Source: Candidatus Diapherotrites archaeon CG08_land_8_20_14_0_20_34_12 (GTDB taxonomy: Archaea; Iainarchaeota; Iainarchaeia; Iainarchaeales; 0-14-0-20-34-12). From it: DNA of 6,803 bases. Positions 1 through 5,342 of this stretch are shown here, piece by piece. The position numbers were made by a program, and so were the translations under genes. The stretch's first letter is position 1. Each line of letters opens with the position of its first letter. Where the stretch lies: assembly GCA_002779065.1 (NCBI GenBank), contig PEXL01000026.1, positions 3,818 through 10,620 on the forward strand, read 5' to 3'. The notes beneath the pieces were generated by a model. That model worked only from the letters and a program-made list of their open reading frames with translations, was not told the DNA's origin and ran no database searches.

Positions 1-732
1 TTTTGTAATAGGATTGTTCAAGCTATTCCATTCTAATCTTTCCGAGGTTGGACAATCATCAACAGTTTCACAAGTCCAGATAGACTTACAAATATCATCA
101 TAGATAGGTTCTCCTCCTGCAGCCTTTACTTTATCAAAACCTAAAAGAGTAATGTCAGTAGAAGTAATATAATCAGTGCTAACTTTATTTGTGTTAGGTT
201 TACAATAAGGTGGGAAAACAACTGGATATTGCCATTTACATTTTCCTGTTTTACTATTACAACTATTAACCTTGCACACCAAGTCATTTGCTGCACACGA
301 AGTAATAGCATTACTGCAATCCCCCATAGAACCTTGTACTTGCGCACATTCGCCTACAGGAGGATCAACCTTTTCAGGATACCAAATACAAATACCGGAA
401 TTTGCTCCGCAAGCAGCACTTCCTTTTGAACTATAATAAGAACAATAATCTCCATAAGTAATAGTATAACTAATAATTTCACCGCCACTTGGCTTTGTTA
501 TGCATCCATTAGCAGGAATGCAAGAAGGGCTTGTGGCTGAATAATTATCGCAATCTGTATCCAATTTCACAATGTTGCTCATACCAAGAGCAACCATAAT
601 CTCAGACCCTAAATCTTTTGGGCCTGTAACTGTTGTGCAATTAAACTTTGGAGCTGCTGCAGCAAATGCACCTAAAATAAAAATAGATAAAAACAAACTC
701 AATAATAAAAATTTACCCTTCAAAGCCCTCAC
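1..732 (-). CDS. Exported cysteine-rich protein, C-terminus beyond window
   Basis: An open frame of 244 codons reads leftward from a GTG at 732-730 and runs off the window without a stop. The N-terminus is a clear signal peptide: a short basic stretch (R2, K5, K7), a hydrophobic core at about residues 8-22, then an AFAAAAP segment where cleavage is likely. By my count 17 cysteines follow, at residues 32 to 227, none of them in the signal peptide. They include C153-x4-C158-x6-C165 around NSKTGKC and a CETVDDCP segment at 221-228, styles seen in disulphide-rich secreted proteins. The family is not recognised; an extracytoplasmic, disulphide-stabilised surface protein is inferred. A TATA-like octamer 25-32 bases upstream fits a leaderless GTG start. 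A TTG three codons downstream, preceded by GGTGAG and giving MKGKFLLL, is the alternative. There is no in-frame ATG near the start. Confidence 0.8.
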   Translation of the reverse strand, partial: MRALKGKFLLLSLFLSIFILGAFAAAAPKFNCTTVTGPKDLGSEIMVALGMSNIVKLDTDCDNYSATSPSCIPANGCITKPSGGEIISYTITYGDYCSYYSSKGSAACGANSGICIWYPEKVDPPVGECAQVQGSMGDCSNAITSCAANDLVCKVNSCNSKTGKCKWQYPVVFPPYCKPNTNKVSTDYITSTDITLLGFDKVKAAGGEPIYDDICKSIWTCETVDDCPTSERLEWNSLNNPITK

Positions 733-784
733 CCTTGTTATTATTTAGCTATTTTATATTTATATTCCTTTTGTATCTTCAAGT
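733..784. promoter_or_regulatory. Divergent promoter with overlapping TATA boxes
   Basis: This 52-base gap separates two divergent starts. On the minus strand TATAAATA (764-757) lies 25-32 bases before the GTG at 732 and follows a purine run (AAAAGGAA), which would suit a BRE. On the plus strand TTTATATT (753-760) lies 25-32 bases before the ATG at 785. The two boxes share 757-760. The spacing predicts that both transcripts start at or near their start codons. Confidence 0.6.
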
Positions 785-1438
785 ATGCATATGCACAAAC
801 ATAAAACGCATTTGAGGAAACATATTTTAAAAACAAGAAACAAATTGGGCGAAAGAACCCATAAGGCAAAAAGCCAACAAATTAAACAAAAATTATTCTC
901 TTTGCCTGATTTTAAAAAAGCAAAAACAATAGCTTTCTTTTATGGCATAAAAAAAGAAGTGCATACCCAAGCAATGATTCAGGATGCGCTGAAATCCGGG
1001 AAGAGAATTTTGCTGCCGCGCTGTGTTTATGATAAAAAAGAAATGCATTTTTTGGAAATAAAATCATTGAATGATTTGGAAAAAAGGAAATTCGGGTTAA
1101 TGGAACCGAAAAGAAGATGCAAAAGAATGAAATTGAAGGAGATTGATGTTATTATTGTTCCGGCTGTGGCTTTTGATTATGAAGGCCATAGGTTAGGGTA
1201 TGGGCAAGGGTATTATGACCGCTTATTGAAAAGAAAAGAATGCAAAGCCAAAACAATTGGCCTGTGTTTTGAATTGCAATTAGTAAAAGAATTGCCAAGG
1301 GAAAAGCATGATGTTGCTGTTGATAAGGTAATAACTGAAAAAAGAACAATCAATGCTGAACTAAGAAGAATGAATCGTTTTATTGCTTGGTTGCTTATGG
1401 TTTATTCTTGGTTTTTATCACAATTTGAAACTAAATAA
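785..1438 (+). CDS. ygfA: 5-formyltetrahydrofolate cyclo-ligase (MTHFS/YgfA family)
   Basis: The family enzyme is cytosolic and ATP-dependent. It converts 5-formyl-tetrahydrofolate to 5,10-methenyl-tetrahydrofolate and so rescues a storage or dead-end folate. The 217-residue protein has the family N-terminal helix with LRK at residues 10-12, a PAVAFD block at 126-131, and the diagnostic RLGYGQGYYDRLL at 136-148. The family's usual ending matches HDVAVDKVITEKR at 175-187. About 30 further residues follow, including a hydrophobic stretch at 199-211 (FIAWLLMVYSWFL), which is unusual for a soluble enzyme. Four histidines sit among the first nine residues. A start at the second ATG (791) is possible; the TATA spacing favours 785. 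The product feeds the same methenyl/formyl-folate pool used by PurN and PurH in this window. Confidence 0.9.
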   Translation: MHMHKHKTHLRKHILKTRNKLGERTHKAKSQQIKQKLFSLPDFKKAKTIAFFYGIKKEVHTQAMIQDALKSGKRILLPRCVYDKKEMHFLEIKSLNDLEKRKFGLMEPKRRCKRMKLKEIDVIIVPAVAFDYEGHRLGYGQGYYDRLLKRKECKAKTIGLCFELQLVKELPREKHDVAVDKVITEKRTINAELRRMNRFIAWLLMVYSWFLSQFETK

Positions 1439-1547
1439 ACGACAATTCAATATAAAAACTCTATTTTATAAAAGTTAACTACCTAACTAGATTGTACTTT
1501 ATAAAAGACAACTTCATAGCATTATTATACTTTATAAAAGACAACTT
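1429..1547. repeat. Four-copy, 33-base-period tandem repeat
   Basis: The 20-mer TACTTTATAAAAGACAACTT occurs exactly at 1495-1514 and 1528-1547. A diverged copy starts at 1462 (TATTTTATAAAAGTTAACT) and a weaker one, 14 of 20 by hand count, at 1429-1448, covering the stop codon of the cyclo-ligase gene. All four keep the same 33-base register. The 13-base stretches between them are not conserved. The core contains TTTATAAA, identical to an archaeal TATA-box consensus and nearly palindromic. The array lies between two convergent genes. Roles in termination, protein binding or antisense transcription are all possible; none is shown. Confidence 0.75.
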
Positions 1548-1552
1548 TATAA

Positions 1553-3118
1553 TTAATGTTTGAAATGCCTTATTCCTGTTAAAATCATTGGCATTTTATG
1601 TTCATCAGCTGCTTGCATTACTTCAGCATCTTTTATTGACCCACCTGTTTGAATTATTGCAGATATTCCTGCTTTGTGGGCATTATCAACTGAATCCCTG
1701 AATGGGAAGAAAGCATCGCTTGCCAAAACTGCATTCTTTACATTTTCACCTGCTTTCTTAATTGCTATTTCAACTGATCCAATCCTTGATGTCTGCCCGG
1801 CCCCAATTCCAACAGTTGCAAGATTCTTTGCAATAACTATTGCATTGCTTTTTACATGCTTACAAACCTTCCATGCAAATAAAAGATCCTGCAATTGTTC
1901 TTTTGAAAGCTTTTCTTTTGTAACAATTTTATAATCATTCTCATTTTCTGCAAAATTATCTGCTTCCTGCACAAGCAAACCTGATTTTACCCTTTTCAAA
2001 TCCAAATATTTCTTCAAATTTTCTTTTTTATTATTCAGATTCTTCAAAATAACAATTCTTCTGTTTTTATTTTTTTTCAATTCTTCCAAAGCATCAGCAG
2101 AATAAACTGGTGCGATTACAATTTCATTGAAGAATGCTGCAATTTGTTTTGCGGTTTCAAGATCACATTCACGGTTTAATGCAATTACCCCACCAAATGC
2201 GCTTTTCTGGTCACAATCAAATGCCTTTTTGAATGCCGAACTTAATTTTTCATCACATGCCACGCCACAAGGATTTGTGTGCTTGATAATTACTACGCAG
2301 GGCATTTCAAATTCCTGAACAATTCTTATTGCTGACTCCGCATCATAAATATTATTAAAAGACAATTCTTTGCCGTGCAATATTTCAATCTTTGGCAAAG
2401 AATCCTCTGCAGGCAAAAGTTCTGAATAAAATGCTGCTTTTTGATGTGGATTTTCCCCGTATCTCAAATCAAACTGCTTGTTAAATGTCAAATTCATTTT
2501 TTCCGGCAAAAGTTCTTTTGAAAAATAATTTGCAATAAGGGAATCATATTGCGCAGTGTATGCAAAAGCTTTCTGCATCAAATAAAAAGAGAATTCTTTT
2601 GAAATTTTATTTTTGTTTTTATTTAATTCTTCCAAAAGTTTGGGATAATCCTTTTTATCAACAACAATCGCGCAGTTTGAATAATTTTTTCCTGCAGCCC
2701 TGATTAATGCAACTCCACCAATATCAATATTCTCAATCACTTCTTTTTCTGAAACATTTTTCTGCTCAATTGTTTCTTTGAACGGATATAAATTTACAAC
2801 AACAAGGTCAATTGCATTAATTTTATTCTCTTTTAACTGTTTTAAGTGCTTTGGATTTGACCTATCTACTAAAATGCCTGCATGGATTTTTGGAGAAAGT
2901 GTTTTCACTCTACCATCCAATAATTCGGAAAAACCTGTGACAGAATCTAATTCTGTCACTTTTATTTTCTCTTTTGCAAGCAATTTTGCTGTTCCGGAAC
3001 TTGCAATAATTTCAATCTTCTGATTTTGCAATTCTTTTGCAAATTCAGCTATTCCTTCCTTGTCATGAACTGAAATAAGTGCTGTTTTGACTGTTATAAA
3101 ATCAGACGGATTATTCAT
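1553..3118 (-). CDS. purH: Bifunctional AICAR formyltransferase / IMP cyclohydrolase
   Basis: PurH catalyses the last two steps of IMP synthesis: formylation of AICAR with 10-formyl-tetrahydrofolate, then ring closure. At 521 residues it has the usual bacterial length and both domains. The N-terminal cyclohydrolase domain (about 1-200) shows SGTA at 41-44, GRVKTLSPKIHAGIL at 69-83 (matching catalytic R and K), NLYPF at 109-113, NIDIGG at 130-135 and AAGKN at 141-145. The formyltransferase domain shows RYGENPHQ at 219-226, the catalytic KHTNPCG at 279-285, SAFGG at 306-310, SNAIV at 424-428, GIGAGQTSR at 437-445 and the standard ending TGIRHFKH. No key residue appears missing. Most archaea with purine synthesis are described as using PurP and PurO here, so a complete PurH suggests bacterial-type ancestry. 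An AATAAAAA box 23-30 bases upstream is a weak promoter candidate. Confidence 0.97.
   Translation of the reverse strand: MNNPSDFITVKTALISVHDKEGIAEFAKELQNQKIEIIASSGTAKLLAKEKIKVTELDSVTGFSELLDGRVKTLSPKIHAGILVDRSNPKHLKQLKENKINAIDLVVVNLYPFKETIEQKNVSEKEVIENIDIGGVALIRAAGKNYSNCAIVVDKKDYPKLLEELNKNKNKISKEFSFYLMQKAFAYTAQYDSLIANYFSKELLPEKMNLTFNKQFDLRYGENPHQKAAFYSELLPAEDSLPKIEILHGKELSFNNIYDAESAIRIVQEFEMPCVVIIKHTNPCGVACDEKLSSAFKKAFDCDQKSAFGGVIALNRECDLETAKQIAAFFNEIVIAPVYSADALEELKKNKNRRIVILKNLNNKKENLKKYLDLKRVKSGLLVQEADNFAENENDYKIVTKEKLSKEQLQDLLFAWKVCKHVKSNAIVIAKNLATVGIGAGQTSRIGSVEIAIKKAGENVKNAVLASDAFFPFRDSVDNAHKAGISAIIQTGGSIKDAEVMQAADEHKMPMILTGIRHFKH
2937..2959. repeat. Perfect 10-bp inverted repeat inside purH
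   Basis: GTGACAGAAT and ATTCTGTCAC flank a three-base centre (CTA). The arms are exactly complementary. The segment encodes VTELDSVT of the cyclohydrolase domain (residues 54-61), a stretch constrained by the protein family, so the symmetry may be a by-product of the codons. As RNA it would form a stable stem near the 5' end of the purH message. Confidence 0.6.
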
Positions 3119-3140
3119 AATAAATTCAGCTCAATAAGAG

Positions 3141-3165
3141 TTTTTATTACTAACCCCTAATTAGG
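3141..3165. promoter_or_regulatory. purH upstream region: TATA-like box and palindrome
   Basis: On the minus strand AATAAAAA (3148-3141) lies 23-30 bases before the purH ATG. Just upstream is the perfect 10-base palindrome CCTAATTAGG (3156-3165), which overlaps the TAA stop of the preceding gene. This could be an operator or a chance AT-rich palindrome. purH could equally be transcribed from further upstream, because the gap to the preceding stop is only 42 bases. Confidence 0.3.
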
Positions 3166-3937
3166 CTTCTCTTGGCAAAGCATTATGGATTAAAGCCAGT
3201 GTTCTTTCAACAGCGTCATTGCTTGCAGCCCTGATGCTGGCAAATAAACTTTGCCTTAGTTCTGCTAAACCTAAATTGAATTGCTTGCGATAAAGCATTC
3301 TAGAACCTGATATTGCCTGCATTATCTCAAAAAGTTCCGGCTTATTAGAATCCCTTAGCTTAGATTTGTTTAGAATATCCGCAACAACTTTATCGGAAAA
3401 AGTTGCCCTTAATACGCACTTCAGGTTTGTTAGTGTCGGGGATCTTTTTCTGGCCAAAACATCTTTAAGCGCAGCCCTTGCAATATCCTTCCTGACCTTC
3501 TGCCTCCCCTTGTCAGTTTGAAGATATTTTTTACTTGCCCTTGTGCTTACCTCTACTCCCTTAGGGCCAACACGGTATTGCCTCATCCTTTTCTTCCCCT
3601 TTTCACTCAAATTATAGGTTCTTTGGGATCTCTTTCTTTTTGGCGTTCTGCTATAAATGGCATCATGGGTTCTTCTTGAAGACCTGCTCCAGGGAGTCTG
3701 GCTATACAAGCGTTGCCATCTAATCTCCGCATCAGCCCTTTCTGCATCAGATGCTAAGTTGCTCAATTGCATTACTGCGCTTTTTCTCACTTTAAGGGCG
3801 GTTCTTAATTCAGCAGTAGTCTGTTTAGGGATTCCCCTTTTTGACGCAGCCCTGGCCAGCCTTCTTGCAACAGTGTTCAAAAACCGCATGCTTCCTAAAT
3901 GTTCCCCTTTCCTAGAAATGGGCCTTCTTACTGCCAT
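3161..3937 (-). CDS. Unrecognised arginine-rich basic protein with Tyr-spaced repeats
   Basis: I do not recognise this 258-residue protein. It is strongly basic: by hand count about 37 Arg and 24 Lys against about 21 acidic residues. Three parts are visible: a basic helical N-terminus (1-75), a central repeat region (78-150) with units of 13 or 17 residues each opening with tyrosine, and a more ordinary, probably helical C-terminal part (about 165-258). No signal peptide or membrane segment is seen. The start at 3937 (MAVRRP) leaves 13 bases after the purN stop. An ATG at 4021 would overlap purN by 71 bases and add an atypical hydrophobic/lysine leader, so it was not used. The gene is visibly richer in G+C and arginine than the lysine-rich enzymes on either side, which could reflect transfer or a nucleic-acid-binding role. 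Nothing ties it to purine synthesis except position. Confidence 0.8.
   Translation of the reverse strand: MAVRRPISRKGEHLGSMRFLNTVARRLARAASKRGIPKQTTAELRTALKVRKSAVMQLSNLASDAERADAEIRWQRLYSQTPWSRSSRRTHDAIYSRTPKRKRSQRTYNLSEKGKKRMRQYRVGPKGVEVSTRASKKYLQTDKGRQKVRKDIARAALKDVLARKRSPTLTNLKCVLRATFSDKVVADILNKSKLRDSNKPELFEIMQAISGSRMLYRKQFNLGLAELRQSLFASIRAASNDAVERTLALIHNALPREA
3488..3706 (-). repeat. Region encoding five degenerate Tyr-led repeats
   Basis: Residues 78-150 of the basic protein can be split at tyrosines 78, 95, 108, 121 and 138, with spacings 17, 13, 13 and 17. The units begin YSQTPWSR, YSRTPKRK, YNLSEKGKKR, YRVGPKGV and YLQTDKGRQK. The shared pattern is Y-x-x-[T/S/G]-[P/E/D]-K/W-G/R/S followed by basic residues. 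Units 3 and 5 are the closest match. The repeat is degenerate and was found by eye. Confidence 0.5.
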
Positions 3938-3950
3938 AAAAATCAAAAAA

Positions 3951-4571
3951 TTAATTAAGAATCTTTGTTTTATTATTTTCAATTTTAATTTTATTTTCCC
4001 CAAATAACCTAATCCCTTCAAGGATTATTTCTTGCTCTGCTTTCTGCACCTTTTCCTTCAGGGAATCAACTGTTTCATTTTCAGAAACAGGAACTTTTTT
4101 CTGCAAAAGTATCGGTCCTTTATCTGCTTCCTCGGTGATAAAATGTAAAGTACAGCCGGTTTCTTTTACTCTGGATTTCAACACTTCCTCGTGAACATTT
4201 TTATCCATACCACCAGCAAAAGCTGGCAAAAGCGAAGGATGGGTATTAAGGCATTTGTTTTTGTATTTATCAACAAAATTTTTTGAAAGAATTTTCATAT
4301 ATCCAATCAATAAAATTAAATCAACTTTATTTTTTTCAATCATCCGAATTAATTCTTTATCATAATCCTCACGAGATTTTCCTTTAGGATCAAGGAAAAC
4401 TGCATTCAGCTTGTGATTTCTTGCTCTTTCCAAGATAAAAGCATCTGCTTTGTTTGATATTACAATTTTGATTTCTGCATTCAACTGTTTTTTTTCAATA
4501 GCATCAATTACTGCTTGCAAATCTGTCCCGCGCGTAGAACCTAAAACAGCTAAATTTACTTTTTTGGGCAT
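3951..4571 (-). CDS. purN: Phosphoribosylglycinamide formyltransferase (GAR transformylase)
   Basis: PurN transfers a formyl group from 10-formyl-tetrahydrofolate to GAR, the third step of purine synthesis. At 206 residues it is close to the family's usual length of about 200-215. The catalytic set is in place: N109 and H111 in LNTHPSLLPAF, and D150 in ITEEADKGPI. The N-terminal phosphate-binding loop reads VLGSTRGTDLQ (9-19) instead of the more familiar SGxGSNLQ, and the loop after the active site reads AGGMDKNVHEEV (119-130). These mark a divergent subgroup but leave the catalytic residues intact. The last ten or so residues (NKIKIENNKTKILN) form a lysine/asparagine tail. The ATG at 4571 is the first in-frame start and directly follows a stem-loop. 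The next gene starts 13 bases after the stop, so co-transcription is likely. Confidence 0.95.
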   Translation of the reverse strand: MPKKVNLAVLGSTRGTDLQAVIDAIEKKQLNAEIKIVISNKADAFILERARNHKLNAVFLDPKGKSREDYDKELIRMIEKNKVDLILLIGYMKILSKNFVDKYKNKCLNTHPSLLPAFAGGMDKNVHEEVLKSRVKETGCTLHFITEEADKGPILLQKKVPVSENETVDSLKEKVQKAEQEIILEGIRLFGENKIKIENNKTKILN

Positions 4572-4573
4572 AA

Positions 4574-4597
4574 AAAAATTAGCACAAACTAATTTTT
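4574..4597. promoter_or_regulatory. Perfect 9-bp inverted repeat before purN
   Basis: AAAAATTAG and CTAATTTTT flank a six-base loop, ending two bases before the purN ATG. On the minus strand the second arm runs into seven T residues. It could therefore be a weak terminator for the small gene upstream (stop at 4617-4619). It also overlaps a TATA-like CATAAAAA (4600-4593, 22-29 bases before the ATG), so it could be an operator of purN. Confidence 0.5.
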
Positions 4598-4616
4598 ATG
4601 GACTATGGTTACCTAA

Positions 4617-4889
4617 TTACAATCCCAAGATTTTTTTAATATCTGGGATTTTATGCGGATTGACTGAAACATGAATCTCGCCAGTAGATGGTTTTGTCAA
4701 GAGAAAACCATCATTAATAAGCTCCTTTATTGCCTGATCGATTATTTTACGGCCTTTTTTATTGCTTCTTAAGTGATTTGGCAAACCTCGCTCAAGGTTA
4801 AAAATAACAGTATGCGATCCGCCTATCTTTCCTAACGAAATGAGCTTTCGCAGAATAAATGATTTAACTAAGTCAACACTCTCTAGCAT
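4617..4889 (-). CDS. Small winged-helix-like conserved archaeal-type protein
   Basis: This 90-residue protein has the feel of a short archaeal protein family made of one winged-helix unit, though I cannot name the family. A first helix (about 4-20, VDLVKSFILRKLISLGK) is followed by GGSHTVIFNLERGLPNHLR (23-41). Then come a probable recognition helix (about 46-60, GRKIIDQAIKELIND) and a beta wing (GFLLTKPSTGEIHVSVNP, 61-78). The short C-terminal tail is basic. DNA binding or a role with another nucleic acid is inferred from the fold prediction only. It has no visible signal peptide or membrane segment. It lies upstream of purN on the same strand with a 45-base gap containing a stem-loop, so it may or may not share a transcript with purN. 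Confidence 0.8.
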   Translation of the reverse strand: MLESVDLVKSFILRKLISLGKIGGSHTVIFNLERGLPNHLRSNKKGRKIIDQAIKELINDGFLLTKPSTGEIHVSVNPHKIPDIKKILGL

Positions 4890-4998
4890 TAATTAAATTA
4901 TTTGCGAATTAATTAAAAAAGAGATAATTATGCCTTAAATAGCATATTAATATACCAAAAAAGAAACATTTAAAATGTGTTAGCATATAAGAATAGTT
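4890..4998. promoter_or_regulatory. Divergent regulatory gap with repeats and a palindrome
   Basis: The gap separates two divergent small winged-helix genes. It holds an odd palindrome, ACATTT-A-AAATGT (4966-4978), which overlaps ATTTAAAA (4968-4975), the likely TATA box 24-31 bases before the ATG at 4999. TAGCATAT occurs directly repeated at 4940-4947 and 4981-4988, on either side of the palindrome. TTAATTAA occurs at 4889-4896 and 4909-4916. For the minus-strand gene, TATTTAAG (4941-4934) is a possible TATA box implying a short leader. Autoregulation by the plus-strand regulator is a reasonable inference. Confidence 0.45.
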
Positions 4999-5325
4999 AT
5001 GAAAGAACAGTTTATTCAGATTTTAGGGAATAATGCAAAAACAAGGCTGCTTGAATTTCTCATTGTTGGCAGAGATTTTGATTACTGTTTAAGTGAAATT
5101 GCTAACAAAGCAGAAATTTCTTGGAGTTCTTTACACCGGATATTTCCTGAACTTGAAAAAAATAAAATTGTAATTAAAAGCAGGGAGATTGGAAGGGCAA
5201 AACTTTACAGGATAAATAAAGAAAATCTTTTTGCAAAAAAGATGATTGAATTGTATGATTCTCTGCTATTAAATAAGATGGAAGAGAATCAAGAAAAACA
5301 AATGATAAAAATTAAAAACAAATAA
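4999..5325 (+). CDS. Winged-helix (ArsR-like) transcriptional regulator
   Basis: This 108-residue protein is a compact winged-helix DNA-binding protein. The order is: a first helix with ILGNNAKTRLLEFLI (8-22); the helix-turn-helix at about 30-55 (CLSEIANKAEISWSSLHRIFPELEKN), with recognition helix around SWSSLHRIFPEL; a wing at 57-71 (IVIKSREIGRAKLYRI); and a C-terminal helix (about 76-92) suited to dimerisation, ending in a charged tail. The NNAKTRLLEFL opening and GRAKLYRINKEN wing are typical of archaeal ArsR/MarR-like regulators, some of which sit beside nucleotidyltransferase genes; none is present here. No metal-binding cysteine pair is visible (one Cys, C30). Its target is unknown. The palindrome on its own promoter makes autoregulation likely, and its position among folate/purine genes makes them candidate targets. 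Confidence 0.85.
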   Translation: MKEQFIQILGNNAKTRLLEFLIVGRDFDYCLSEIANKAEISWSSLHRIFPELEKNKIVIKSREIGRAKLYRINKENLFAKKMIELYDSLLLNKMEENQEKQMIKIKNK

Positions 5326-5326
5326 G

Positions 5327-5342
5327 AAATAAATTATTTTTT
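5327..5342. terminator. Convergent terminator candidate between regulator and folD
   Basis: The two convergent stops are only eight bases apart. AAATAA-A-TTATTT (5327-5339) is a perfect odd palindrome. On the plus strand it continues into a run of T to 5342, and on the minus strand T-rich sequence follows within the regulator's 3' end. This fits bidirectional T-run-dependent archaeal termination, but the stem is entirely A-T and weak. Confidence 0.35.

Noticed and set aside
50..105. C/D-box guide RNA on the minus strand
   Set aside because: Two TGATGA-like boxes occur, but no correctly spaced CTGA D boxes, and the segment is inside the cysteine-rich coding frame.
141..429. Open frames at 141-347 (minus) and 229-429 (plus)
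   Set aside because: Both overlap the minus-strand cysteine-rich frame, which has a signal peptide, good promoter spacing and consistent cysteine composition; the others are shadows.
1152..1349. Minus-strand open frame opposite the cyclo-ligase gene
   Set aside because: Antisense to the conserved catalytic region of a well-supported gene and without recognisable features.
1429..1547. CRISPR array
   Set aside because: Only two copies are identical, the repeat is 20 bases and spacers about 13, and the repeat degrades outward; there are no cas genes. This is a short tandem repeat.
1674..3023. Plus-strand open frames at 1674-1934, 2127-2318 and 2778-3023
   Set aside because: All lie antisense to the intact, highly conserved purH frame and show no protein features of their own.
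3938..4021. Upstream ATG at 4021 for the arginine-rich protein, adding 28 residues
   Set aside because: It would overlap the purN 3' end by 71 bases, and its lysine/isoleucine-rich leader is simply purN read in another frame; MAVRRP at 3937 fits the gene's composition.
4207..4225. CCAGC-AAAA-GCTGG hairpin in purN
   Set aside because: Only a 5-bp stem within codons for the conserved PAFAGG loop; no reason to think it functional.
3657..4674. Plus-strand open frames at 3657-4007 and 4450-4674
   Set aside because: Antisense to the arginine-rich gene, purN and the small winged-helix gene; hydrophobic composition is that expected of antisense reading of basic or AT-rich genes.
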